Assembly (NCBI GenBank): GCA_958298945.1 | Contig: OY282607.1 | Location: 52,677,020-52,741,019 of the forward strand | Reading direction: 5' to 3' | Source of the DNA: Atherix ibis | Taxonomy: Eukaryota > Arthropoda > Insecta > Diptera > Athericidae | DNA: 64,000 bases | In this document: positions 50,367 to 61,450 of the stretch, piece by piece | Position numbering within the stretch: the first letter of the stretch is position 1 | How the letters are laid out: the number at the start of each line of letters is the position of its first letter | Notes under the pieces: generated by a model | Seen by the model: only the letters and a program-made list of their open reading frames with translations | Databases searched by the model: none | Told to the model about the DNA's origin: nothing | Position numbers and translations under genes: made by a program

Positions 50367-51551
50367 TTGGGTTGTCAAGAAAGTAATTTCGTTTTTCCGA
50401 AATATTTCTGGAAGTAGCATGAATCCAATCTCATAAAATGTTTCTTCTTTGCTGGCAAAAAACTGATCCAAGTGGTTTCTGACCTCCTCATTTGAATCAA
50501 ACTATTTACCTTCTAAAAATTTTTGTAGAGACCGGAACAAATGATAATCGGAATATGCTGGGTCTGGAGAGTATGGTGGGTGTGGTGGTAATATATCCCA
50601 TCCAAGCTCTAAAAGTCTTTGCCGAGTGGTCAAACTTGTATGTGGTTTCGCATTATCCTGTTGGAACACTATACCTTTCCTATTGACCAATTCTGGCGTT
50701 TTTTCTTTAAGTGAATCATTCAATTTGTCCAACTAATGACAGTACACTTCAGAATTGATCGTTTTGTTGCTTGGTAAAAGCTCAAAATAAACGATTTGAA
50801 ATCCCACCAAGCAGATAGCATAACCTTTTTTTTAAGAATATTGGCTTTCGAAGTGCTTTGAGCCGGTTCATCTTTTCTTCTCCAGGATTTTTGCGCTTAA
50901 CATTGTTGTAGACAACCCATTTATCGTCCTCAATGATGATATGCTTCAAAAATGGATAATTTTCTTGGCGTTTGAGAAGCAAATCACAAGCGTCAATGCG
51001 ACGGCACACATTTTTTTCCGTAAGAAGATGAGGAACCCATATGTCGAGCTTTGAAATTAAACATAGCCGTTTCAAATGATTATGAACGGTCGTATTCGAT
51101 AAATTTAATCTCTCAGCGATCTCACGAGTTGTTATTCGCTGGTTTGCATTAATTAATGCCTTTATTGTGTCTTCATCAGCTTCAACTGTCCTTCCAGAAC
51201 GTGGTGCATCTTCGTGATCAAAATTGCCAGTTTTGGCACTGGCGCTCGCTTAACACATCTTCTCCGTACACATCGGATAATTGTTTTCTTGCTTAGGCAG
51301 CATTTTTATCTTTTCTATAGTAAAAAAGTAAAACCTGCCGAAAATTCTGTTTTTCACTTTCCATATTTAAAAGGGTATCAACCAAAAACTACTGTACAGA
51401 ATCAATCGCAATTGATTTTTCACAATCAAGCCTTGCTATATCAGCTGTCAAAATACATATGATTGTGCGGTTTAAGTGTGAGGTTGGTTGTGAAAAAATA
51501 CAATTAAGTCCTCTGTTGGGAAACAACGAACATACTTTCTTGACAACTCAA
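50367..51551 (-). mobile_element. Mariner copy, family A variant (1185 bp)
   Basis: Near full length, transposase on the minus strand. Both ends carry the variant ttgggttgtcaagaaagta / tactttcttgacaactcaa instead of the cggaaag form of the other family A copies. Left flank TA (50365-50366), right flank TG. Readable motifs on the minus strand: ADEDTIKALINANQRIT, REIAERLNLSNTTVHNHLKR, WVPHLLTEKN, EDDKWVVYNN (first Asp region), then QQDNAKPHTSLTTRQ and YSPDPAYSDYHLFRSLQKF. At least two frameshifts and stops break it, and L-A-P before the last Asp reads P-A-Y. It is inactive. Confidence 0.9.
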
Positions 51552-53862
51552 TGCATGGTATCGTAGAAAAGTATTTTTGTATGCAATTTTATTCAGAACA
51601 TTTGTTACCACAGTATTAGTTTAATTGGCTCAGGGCAGTTGAATACAATATTTAAGAAAAATCATAATTTCTAAAATATAAAAAATTAATTTTGGTGACA
51701 ACACATCCAAAAGCAAAATTGGAAAATATCAAATTAGAATGTGCATCTGCACTCAGTCTTAGATATCCGGAATCACATAGTGAACACAAAATTAATGAAA
51801 ACACTAAATGACGGGAATACTGACTACTCCTGTGACCGGATATCTGCATGCAAATTATTCTACTTCGATATTGTTGTTGTCTGTAAGGTCCCTTAGACAT
51901 GGGGTCCACTTCATAGCGCCACGACCGTGAGGCCTTTTGGCGAATTCATAGTACGTGTGGGAAGTTATCTGAGAGAGGATGGTCTGTGGTTAGTACTATA
52001 GAATATTAAGAATTTTATTATATTTTGTGGAGCAGATTGTTGAAGTTTAAATAGGGAACTAGGGGATGGAGTTGTTGGGTCCAGGAGCTCCATAATGGGA
52101 GGAATCCTGCTCGCGAAGTAATTCTTCGTTAAGTGACATTCATGTACAATATGGATGATAGTGAAATGGGTGCCACAGGATGTCTGCTTGGATAATTGTT
52201 TGCACAATGTCTAGAGACAATAGCGAAATATCGTCTAAATTGTCATATTGTCGAATAATGCTGGAAGAAACAATTATTTTCGATTTCATTTTGAAAACTC
52301 TTAAATTTCTCAAAAACTTCCATTTTTTTAGTGAATTTTTATAATATATATTGTCATAGTTGCTAATTTATTTCCGTATGATGGCGGATTGTATCAAAAG
52401 AAGACACAAACAATCATTTCTAATTTCTAATATTTTTCATCTCTTCTACTTATATATTTTTTAGATATTTAAAATTTTCGTGAATAGATAAGCATAGGCG
52501 AAATAAATGAGAAGAAAATTAAACAGCAACGAAAAATGCAATAAATTTAAATCAAAAATATTTTAAACGCGTCTTCTTAAAAATTGCTTTGATTTCTTAT
52601 ACGATTGCGTAAACAGCTGTATTAAAATCATTGTCAAAATGGGAAAACTTTCTATTTCCTATAATTTTCTTGTGCAGAGATAAAAAATCAGTTTCTTTTC
52701 TCCTAATTAGATAGTGTTTTGGAATTTTCGTCTATCAACAAGTATTATATAATAGCACACCTAGGCCTCTTAAAAGCTTTCGTTCGTTTACTTCAACACA
52801 AACATTTACAGACCAAATTCCGTTCGAAATAGAGATATTTTTTTTGTTTCCCTTTTTTCGCGTAAAGTACAAAAAACCCAAACTAACGAAAAGCTGAATT
52901 TACTTTTTGAAGTTTCTCATTCATTCAAGCGTGATGAGCTTATCAGGCATATTTTTCACTAAAAACATATTGTTTGAAATATTTAACAATAAAATTATTA
53001 GAACTGAAGAGATGTAGAGAAAATGAAAGATCGCAACAAAAAAATTTAATTTTTCTTATCTTTGATTATTAATATTTTTCAAGGAGCCACTAACCACGAT
53101 TGAATATAAAGCTTTTGTTGAAAATTATAGAATATTTTATTTGATCAAATAGTAAAACTAATGTAAGATAAAAAAAAGGTTTTAGTGTAATAAACTTTAA
53201 GAGATTGAAAATTTCTTTGAAAGTGAAAGTAGCCGCCGCGCCAAAGCGGCAAACCTTTTGCTGACCTTAAATCTCGGCCCGACTGAATTATGGTCTTCGG
53301 AATTTACAAGTCAAAATAATCGCACAATTTTTTTTTTAAATTTTTATATTGCTACAAAACAGCAAATCTGCCATAAATATTTAATTAAATTCCTTTCACA
53401 AAATCACTTACTTATATTTTGAAAAGTATTTTCTTTAATTTTAAGTATTTTTGGATTGTACAATGGCTTATTTTTAGGTAATTTTCTTTCGGTTACTATA
53501 CAAAACTGTTTTTATTTAATGTTTTCTGTTCTTTTTTTTTCTTGTTAATTATCCAACTTCCTAGCAGGTGATTTAATTTAATTTATAAAATTTTTATCTA
53601 ATTGGTTGAATTAAAAATGCATTTTTATTTTTTTAAGGAAATATCTAACCAAGACAATTTTTAGTATTAATTTTTTGTTGAAAGTTATTTTTTATTATAA
53701 AAAATTGTTAGCTGTGATAGTCTGGTTGATTTCTAAATTGAATCGATGAAATAAAATTCTAGGATTGCATAAACTAGTTATGAAACTATTTAATGGACTT
53801 TCTATAATATTCTCCAATTAATATAATATTTTTGTACTTAATATTTAAATAATTATAATTTA
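51552..53862. other. Unassigned DNA
   Basis: The 51700-52210 part has balanced composition but no recognisable coding domain. A small GC-rich block (gccgccgcgccaaagcggc) sits at 53233-53251 and stands out from its AT-rich flanks. No gene was seen. Confidence 0.3.
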
Positions 53863-53939
53863 CGGCTATATAGGTGCAAAAATTTTGTTTGTCAGTTTGT
53901 TTTTAATATTTTTAAATGTAATTTATATGATTGTTATTT
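53863..53939 (+). repeat. Direct repeat, left copy
   Basis: cggctatataggtgcaaaaa and following, about 77 bp; a clearly related copy in the same orientation is at 56529-56604. The pair brackets the nested TIR elements. Confidence 0.75.
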
Positions 53940-54417
53940 AGAGCATTTTAAAGCCATCACCCGTCAAGTAATGGTCGAATTATAGTCAGACATGTGCGAA
54001 AAAGTCTGTAATGGTCTAATTAGCGTCTTACAAAAAGTCTCATGGCGACCATTTGATCAATGTTATATAATAGGAACACAATTCCGACCGGAACTGAAAA
54101 CTAAACTGCAAATGCTGTCCAAAATTTACGAATTTCTTCAGAATTAACCAATTAAATACAATTGCAATATAATTTATAAATAATATTTTCATTTACCTTA
54201 TTTCTATTGCAATTTCAACTGTCAAATAACACAATCGTGCCTCATAAGAAAACACTGAAATGTATGGCAGTACTTGGACCACAACTGCAAAATTAAAACA
54301 CAATCTATGTTGGCGATAAAACAGTTAGAGTTTTGAGCATTCCTATAAGACTGTTAAAGTTTTAAAAATTTCAGTTTCGGCGATAAAACCAACAGTCGGA
54401 GTTTTGTAGATTCCAAT

Positions 54418-56183
54418 CTTAGATTAACGAATACCTGGATAGATCCGGACGTCAGATTTTCGTATATGTATACGCAATTTTCTAGTTTAATCATTGCAGA
54501 AGCGGTGAGAAATTGTAACGCTTGCATACTTTTGTGTAGATTTTTTTATGTAAACATGACACCCACTGACATCTAGTTTTCGTAATACAAATTTATTGAA
54601 TTTCAAAAGCATAATTTATATTCATTTTAATCCACTTATTGGAAACAAAAATACAATTTAAACAAAACGACAGGCAATGTTTATTTTTTGTACAATCTTT
54701 TGATTTGAAATGGAATTGTATTTTAGGTTTATTATTCATTTCGTAAATATCAATCAAATATAAAGCGCCTCAATTTTGTAGACTTCCGGAGACTTTTTAA
54801 ATACGCCATTCTCCATGAAAGTGGTAGCATACCGAAGTACTTGCATACTTTGGTTGTTATTTTGGCACTTGTCAGAAAGTGCAAGTGAAAGTGTAGTTTT
54901 TACCTTTTTTGAAGTATTTATAAAAAATAAGCATTTATACAAATAATTATATTTTTTATAACATTTAATAGGAGGTTTTTATTTTAAAAAAATGAAGTGT
55001 TTTATAAAGAATTGCTCGTAATTCAACGGAATGAGGAAGCCGGGAATTTCATTCGTTCGGTAAGTTGACATCTTCATTTTTACTAGAGAATTTAACAAAA
55101 ATTTATTTTATAATGTGTTTAAATGGTTTTTAACTATTTATTTGGTCTAAAAAGTGATTAAAAAGTTAAAAGTTCGTCATTCAATAAATGTAAATAAATG
55201 TGATGTTGACAGTTCAATGTTTACCAGAAAATAGTTCAGTGCCGGTGTACGTAAAGTGTGTGTAAGAAAATTTAAGGAAACGAATTTTTCTGTCTGTTTT
55301 TCATTGCTGTTTTCATTGTGTTATAATAAATAAAGTATATTCGGTAGGCTTGTTATTTAAATAAATTTGTTTGCATTTGTGCTTTCGCTTGCTCTATTAG
55401 ACAATTTTGTAATGCATTTACTAAATAACAATGTTTTCAATTTTTTTAGAATATTGTTAATTATTTAAGAACATTAAATTTTTCATCTTGTAATTTAGTT
55501 TTAAAGCATTCGCTATAATTTTGTATATAATTAACTTCTATATTATTAAGAAGTATACTTGATGTAATTTTTTATGTAATTAATGCTTTATTCTTTAATT
55601 TAATTTAAATATACATGCCTATTTAAATTACCATTTTAATTCACAAACATACATTTATATTATAAAGAAGCTTACAGTATTGTTTAATATTAAAATTTAT
55701 ATCTACTAAGTTGCGGTGTGGTTTTATTTTTAACATAATATCACATTATGGATTTTTATTTATGCATATAATTATTTTGATATAATTAAAAAATTTACAA
55801 TTTATATTTTTATATGCTCTTCCACTTTATAATTCTATTTTAATTAATAATATATAGTAAAATAAATAAAATGAAAATATATAATAAATAAAAAATAATA
55901 AATTAAAATAGAATACTGTGTTTTATTGCAAATTTCCAAAACTAATTCCATCAAACAACAAAAAAAGCAATATTAAAAAATCTATATTTTACGCAAAAAT
56001 GGCATCACATGTGAAAAAGGGTTTTAAACGAACCGCTTTAATCGCATACTGAAGTTTAAAATTGGCCCCTATTGATTTACGCCGTTTCTGTTATTTTGCA
56101 TGAGTGTGCGTTCTACGAATCCATTGCCAACAAAATTGTGCCACAAATTTTGTGTAGAGGCCTATCCAGTTTTATAATCTAAG
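54418..56183 (+). mobile_element. THAP-leader TIR element, copy 4 (1766 bp)
   Basis: Longest copy. Begins cttagattaacgaatacctg and ends ttataatctaag; the perfect 8-bp target-site duplication attccaat lies at 54410-54417 and 56184-56191. It contains the leader exon at 54992-55059 and the 60-bp subfamily segment near 54717-54776. The interior otherwise has no transposase-like frame, so it is a non-autonomous derivative. Confidence 0.93.
54992..55059 (+). pseudogene. THAP-like leader exon of the TIR element
   Basis: Reads MKCFIKNCS, a stop, then FNGMRKPGISFVR up to a GTAAGT splice-donor-like site at 55060. In THAP zinc-finger domains a protein typically starts with C-x2-4-C (here C3 and C8), followed about a dozen residues later by a G-I-S-F-x-R-F-P-like strand, often at an exon end. 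The pattern, together with 8-bp target duplications, points to a P-superfamily transposase leader. Related leaders lie at 29665-29733, 36011-36055 (deleted) and 40293-40360 (ATC start). The same TAA stop is present in copies 3 and 4. The downstream C-x2-H part is absent. This is an inference from a short stretch. Confidence 0.5.
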
Positions 56184-56287
56184 ATTCCAATAAAACTATT
56201 GTTTTAAAATTTTGACAGATCGGACTGAATGCAGCTTTCAGTTTTAGTCGGAATTATGCTCCTACTATTATATAAACTAAATCAAAA

Positions 56288-57504
56288 ATTAATGGAAATC
56301 TAAATTTTATGTATTTTATTTATAAAGCACAAATTCGATAATCCTTTACTAGAGAATGTTTTGGAAACTCAAAAGCATCCTTCATTCTATTTTTAACTTA
56401 TAATTAAATCATTTGTATCATAACCTTACTTCAACATAAATGAAAACCATCAATTATCCATAACCTTACTTTAACGCAAATTTTTCTCAGGTGGTAATCT
56501 TAGTTTAAGCAAATATTAAAATACAGAACGGCTATATAGGTGCAAAAATTCGGTTGTCAGTTTATTTTTAATATTTACAAATGTAATTTACATGAATGTT
56601 ATTTGTATTTAAGCAAATGCAAAGAATAGACGCCCAAACTTGGTTTCACTTAGGACTAGATGTAAAATAAACTCTCTTTTATAAACTTCCAAGTCCAAAT
56701 ATCAAATTCAAAATTGATAAAAATATTATTGTATAATTGCATTATTAAGTGGGACTAGTAATTTTGGGGTTATATGAAATTATGTGGATTTTATAGCAAT
56801 GATACTAATCCTACGATTATTACCAGAATGTAGATTTAGTCCTCCTGCCACACTGATAAGTTTAAATATTATTCGAATAATCAGGATAATGCACGTTTCC
56901 CTGAATAAATTCAAATGATTATCGGTGCTTATTCGTTGGTTTAATTGGTCAAATTGCGGCGCATCAACATGCCGAAAGGTGAAGAAAATTGTCTTGTGAT
57001 TGTGTTAAACCATATTTTATGCTTACCTCTTATTCTGGATTCTTTGCTACATTGTCTTGTGATAATTACAAGAAATAATTAAAAATTCATTTTGACACTA
57101 CAAGCCATTGTGCATTAATATCTTCTCTAGAAAAATTTACCACATTTTCGTGTTGATGGTTTTCCCCTTTTGCTTATGTCACTGAATTTTTTAGATCTTG
57201 CTTGGCACCGTTTATTCACCTAAGACACTATCTTCCTTTGTACGTCTGCTAACTGAATTATCATAGAGTAATTTGTTTAAAGTCGAATCTTTATTTAATC
57301 GAGTAATGTGTCTTTGCCATTTCTATATTTTGCATAAGATTGTTATAAATTAAAGAAAGATTTAAGTTTGTAATTAAAATTATAATGATCAGAAATCTTG
57401 CGAAGAACTTTTCTCACAGTAAGATTAGGGCAACTACATCACTGCTCGTCATCGTCATGTTTCAGAGCCACATATTGAAGACACCATCATTTTTTTAAAT
57501 AAAT
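56288..57504. other. AT-rich spacer
   Basis: Holds the right copy of the 77-bp direct repeat (listed separately); otherwise nothing was recognised. Confidence 0.35.
56529..56604 (+). repeat. Direct repeat, right copy
   Basis: Related to 53863-53939 with a handful of substitutions and a short indel; same orientation, 2.67 kb away. Confidence 0.75.
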
Positions 57505-58361
57505 ACGAGGTCTGTTCAAAAAGTATCGCGAATTTTGTATTTCCGCGGGTTACATATATTCGATTTTCAATTTTTTGTGGCGTTATGTTGGGACCCATGT
57601 CTCTCACTTATGCAGACAAGTTCGGCCATTTTGAATGTTCAGTTAATTTTTGACAGCTGCTTTGCTTGCACGTGTTTTGGCTCGTCTTTGATTTTTGCCC
57701 ATTCCAAAAAAATGGATAAAAGAATCTGTTTCGGGAACAAGAAAAAGTCACAGGTGGCTAGATCTGGGGAATACGGTGGCTGCGGCATTATTAGTGTGTT
57801 GTTTTTGGCCAAAAATTCGCGCATAACCAAAGATGCGTGAGCAGCGGCGTTATCATGGTGCAAAAGTCAATTTTTGTTCTTCCACAAATCCGGGCGTTTC
57901 TGGCGGATAGCTTGATGTACCACGCCCATGCAATCGAAGAAAACTATAAGCAAAACCTTCACATTCGACCGAACTTGACGCGCTTTTTTCGGTCTTGGCT
58001 CGTGCGGCAGCTTCCATTAGGATGATTGAGCTTTGGTTTCCACGTCCTAACCATAAACCCATGATTCGTCACCAGTTATGACCCTCTGGAGCAAATTTGG
58101 GTCGTCGCGGACAGAGTCCAACAACTCCTTAGCAATGTTGATGTGATGCTGTTTTTGGTCCAAAATGGGCAAAAATCGAAGACAATCCAAAACACGTGCA
58201 AGTAAAGAGGCTGTCAAAAATTAACTGAACATTCAAAATGGTCGAACCTGTCGGTATAAGTGGGAGACATGAGTACCAACATAACGCCACAAAAAACGAA
58301 AATCTAATATACGTAATCCGCGGAAATTCAAAATTCGCGATACTTTTCGAACAGACCTCGT
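57505..58361 (-). mobile_element. Mariner derivative with ~200-bp inverted repeats
   Basis: Termini acgaggtctgttcaaaaagt and its inverted partner. The inverted repetition continues for about 200 bp on each side (57505-57706 and 58160-58361), far beyond the 25-35 bp usual for mariner. Between them the minus strand encodes part of a DD34D transposase: RVITGDESWVYG near 58050-58085 (first Asp), a frameshifted centre, HHDNAAAHASLVMREFL and PPYSPDLATCDFFLFPK at 57730-57855, with 34 residues between the second and third Asp. The N-terminal DNA-binding half is missing; the reading starts abruptly from the inner TIR edge. The left flank ends in AT; no clean TA duplication is visible on the right. Confidence 0.88.
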
Positions 58362-59544
58362 GCATTCAACACCAAAAAATCACTATAACAACATTAAAAT
58401 AAGTTAATTAGTGAATAATTTCTTCTAAAGAACCATATTCCATTGATAATTAAAATATTGGCTAAAAAAATAAGATTACTTGAAACTTCATCAAGTAATC
58501 TTAGTTTCTTATCGTATCTGAAGGATTTTCGTTATCAGTTTGTATTTAAACCATAAAAGCTTAAACCATGCAAATGGCAATAAAGTTTAATTATAATTAT
58601 TACAAGTACGCATACATTTTTTTGTCATCATTTTAAGTAACATTAGTACTGAAATGTATATTCTTAGTGCCATGGCACTAAAGGCCATTTGGTGATAAAG
58701 GATAAAGGGATCAGGAAATTAAACTAAAAACGGAAAGGAAGTGGTTTTTTTTTAAATTATTGTAGGCCCATGGCCTCAGTGGGATTCTGATTACATTTTT
58801 GTTATCAGCACTAGTAGAAGTTAGTAGAAGCAGATTTTCCTGATACCTAGAAAAAAATGCAAATCTTTGCTATTTAAGTTACCTATTTTTCCATGCAAAT
58901 AATATTCATATTTTATTTATACTCGTAATTATTACTATTATTATTTCTGTTGTGTTAAACCATTTAATAAATTTCAACTATTCCGTCACGCTCCTAAAAA
59001 TATGCTTTATATAGTATATAAGTGTTACTAGATTTCTCCCATCTTCTTTTAAAATTAATCTTATTAAGTGCAATCGATTTACTAGAAGTAATAGAATATG
59101 GTATTCACAATAGCAATTGCATTGATATTTTTCCAAGTAATAGCACAGGAAAAAATTGCTTTTATGATGCTTACGTTTTATAATTAAGATAAAAAAGAAA
59201 AGAAAAAGTGCGCCAAGATCAAACGATCTCTGATAATAGTTTGTAATTTTTTTATGCAAATTTTATTTATCTCATGGAATATTTACAGATAATTAAATAG
59301 CAAAGAATCGTGCTTTCAGAATTCATTACAAGAAATCGCTTCGATTATTTGAGATTGTGGAGTTTTTTATTATTACATGAGTGGCAAAAAGAGTTGTTTT
59401 CTTTTATTGGAATTTGATACTTTCTGAGCACGATTTAGATAATTTTTCCCATTTTTTTTAGTGTAGCAAATAGTTTTATTAATACGCATACACTTAACAC
59501 TTTAAAGTTTTTTTTAAAAATATACATATATAAATTTTTTTTTG
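58362..59544. other. AT-rich spacer with two small palindromes
   Basis: A hairpin with 13-bp arms (58471-58483 taagattacttga, 58491-58503) and an 18-bp perfect palindrome ttagtgccatggcactaa at 58664-58681. No gene was recognised. Confidence 0.4.
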
Positions 59545-60454
59545 TATAAAAATGAAAGACGATTTTCTTATAGTGAAGAAATTGACCAATTCTGGCCTTT
59601 TTTCTTTAAGTGAATCATTCAATTTGTCCAACTGATGACAGTCGACTTCAAAGTTGATCGTTTTGTTGCTTGGTAGAAGCTCAAAATAAACGATTCCTTT
59701 GAAATCCCACCAAACAGATAGCATAACCTTTTTTTTAATGAATATTGGCTTTCGAAGTGCTTTGATCCGGTTCATCTTTTCTACTCCAGGATCTTTTGCA
59801 CTTAACATTGTTCTAGACAACCCATTTCTCGTCCTCAGTGATAATACGCTTCAAAAATGGATCATTTTCTTGGCGTTTGAAAAGCAAATCACAAACGTCA
59901 ATGCGACGGCACACATTTTTTTCCGTAAGAAGATGAGGAACCCATATGTCGAGCTTTGAGATTAAACCTAGCCGTTTCAAATTATCATTAATGGTCGAAT
60001 TCGATAAATTTAATCTCTCAGCGATCTCACGAGTTGTTATTCGCCGGTTTGCATCAATTAATGCCTTTATTGTGTCTTCATCAGCTTCAACTGTCCTTCC
60101 AGAACGTGGTGCATCTTCGTGATCAAAATTGCCAGTTTTGGCACTGGCGCTCGCTTAACACATCTTCTCCATACACATCGGATAATTGTTTTCTTGCTTA
60201 AACAGCATTTTTATCTTTTCTATAGTGAAAAAGTGAAATATGCCGAAAATGCTGTTTTTAACTTTCCATATTTAAAAGGGTATCAACCAAAAACTACTAT
60301 GCATCGAATCAATCGAATTTTTTTACAAACAAGCCTTGCTATGTCAGCTGTCAAAATACATATGATTATGCGGTTTAAGTGTGAAGTTATTTGTGAAAAA
60401 ATACAATTAAGTCCTCTGTTGGGAAAAAAGGAAATTAATTTCCGACCAACTCAA
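59545..60454 (-). mobile_element. Mariner copy, family A, truncated (about 910 bp)
   Basis: The right end (ttaatttccgaccaactcaa then TA at 60455-60456) is recognisable; the left terminal ~30 bp have been replaced. By comparison with family A relatives a deletion joins tcttatagtgaa (59566-59577) directly to the ttgaccaattctggcc segment, removing both the QQDNAKPH and YSPDLAPSD blocks. On the minus strand it keeps ADEDTIKALIDANRRIT, WVPHLLTEKNVCRRIDVC, a TEDEKWVV (first Asp) block and VWWDFKGIVYFELL. It is non-functional. Confidence 0.88.
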
Positions 60455-61026
60455 TATTTAAAAATCTGGATTTGCTCTAAAAAACTCTAATTAAATAGAA
60501 TCTGATATTTTGTTATGGGTCTTTTTATTTTGGCAACGGCATCGTTCTTGTGTCTAGTTGGCGACGCCACATAATTCATATTCACTAAAAGGATACACGA
60601 TTTATCTTATGAGAGATATGCAAATCTAAATAACCCTGGTATTGAGAAGAAAAATTGATTGAGTTATGAAGCGCATTTTCAGTTTACATAAAAAAACAAA
60701 AGTGAAGAATGAAAAACACAAATTTTTTCTTGCCAAATGAGAAACACAGATTGTTCATCTTACATTATTGACAGTGTCAATTAGAGCTACTGTAACTGTT
60801 ATTAGAGAAGGCTTCAGAAAACTTTGTGACGCTTGAATTGGGTGCTTTGGACTTGCTATGCGGACGGGGTATCATCGCATGTAATCAATGGAATAAGAGA
60901 ATTATTTAAAATTGTATAAATTTTTGTACAAAATCCTGACAAACTAGAATTAGCTGATAAGATTAAATGGTGGTCCCAAGCTTTGAACGTATTAGTTTCG
61001 AGTCTTAAAAAGGTGTACGGAAGCGC
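60455..61026. other. Unassigned spacer
   Basis: Nothing recognised. Confidence 0.35.
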
Positions 61027-61450
61027 TAAGATTTTCGTATATGTATGTTATACGCAATTTTCTAGCTTAATTATTGTAGAGGCAGCGAGAAATCGTAACG
61101 CTTGCATTCTTTTGTGTAGATTTTTTATGTAGACATAACATCCACTGACATCTAGTTTTCGTAATAGAAATTTATTGAAAAGCATAATTTATATTTATTT
61201 TAATTCACTTATTGGAAACAAAAATATAATAACGACAGGAAATTTTTACTTTTTTTACAATCTTTTCATATGCAATGGAATTGTATTTTAGGTTTATTAT
61301 TTATTTCGTAAATACCAATTAAATATCAAGCGCCTCCATTTTGTAGACTTTCGGAGAGTTTTAAAAAACGCCATTCTCCATGAAAGTGGTAGCATACCGA
61401 AATGCTTGCATACCTTTGTTGTTTTTGAAGTTGTTATTTTGGCACTTATC
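61027..61450 (+). mobile_element. THAP-leader TIR element, 5' fragment
   Basis: Matches the first ~450 bp of the family: attttcgtatatgtatg, gcgagaaatcgtaacgcttg, cactgacatctagttttcgt, cattctccatgaaagtggta, ending at ttggcacttatc. It contains the 60-bp subfamily segment. The terminal ~30 bp and everything after 61450, including the leader exon, are missing. Confidence 0.85.

Larger units (their letters stand above)
53942..56287 (+). mobile_element. Outer TIR repeat interrupted by THAP-leader copy 4
   Basis: Outer sequence occupies 53942-54417 and 56184-56287. Inverted segments ttatataataggaacacaat with tccgaccggaactgaaaac (54064-54103) and their reverse complement (about 56235-56275) suggest about 60-bp terminal repeats near 54055 and 56287. 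A related partial copy is at 63317-63771, including the part upstream of 54055, so the true left boundary is uncertain. The interior has cggcgataaaacagttagag-type sequence. It is non-coding. Without the insert the outer repeat would be only a few hundred bases. Confidence 0.65.
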
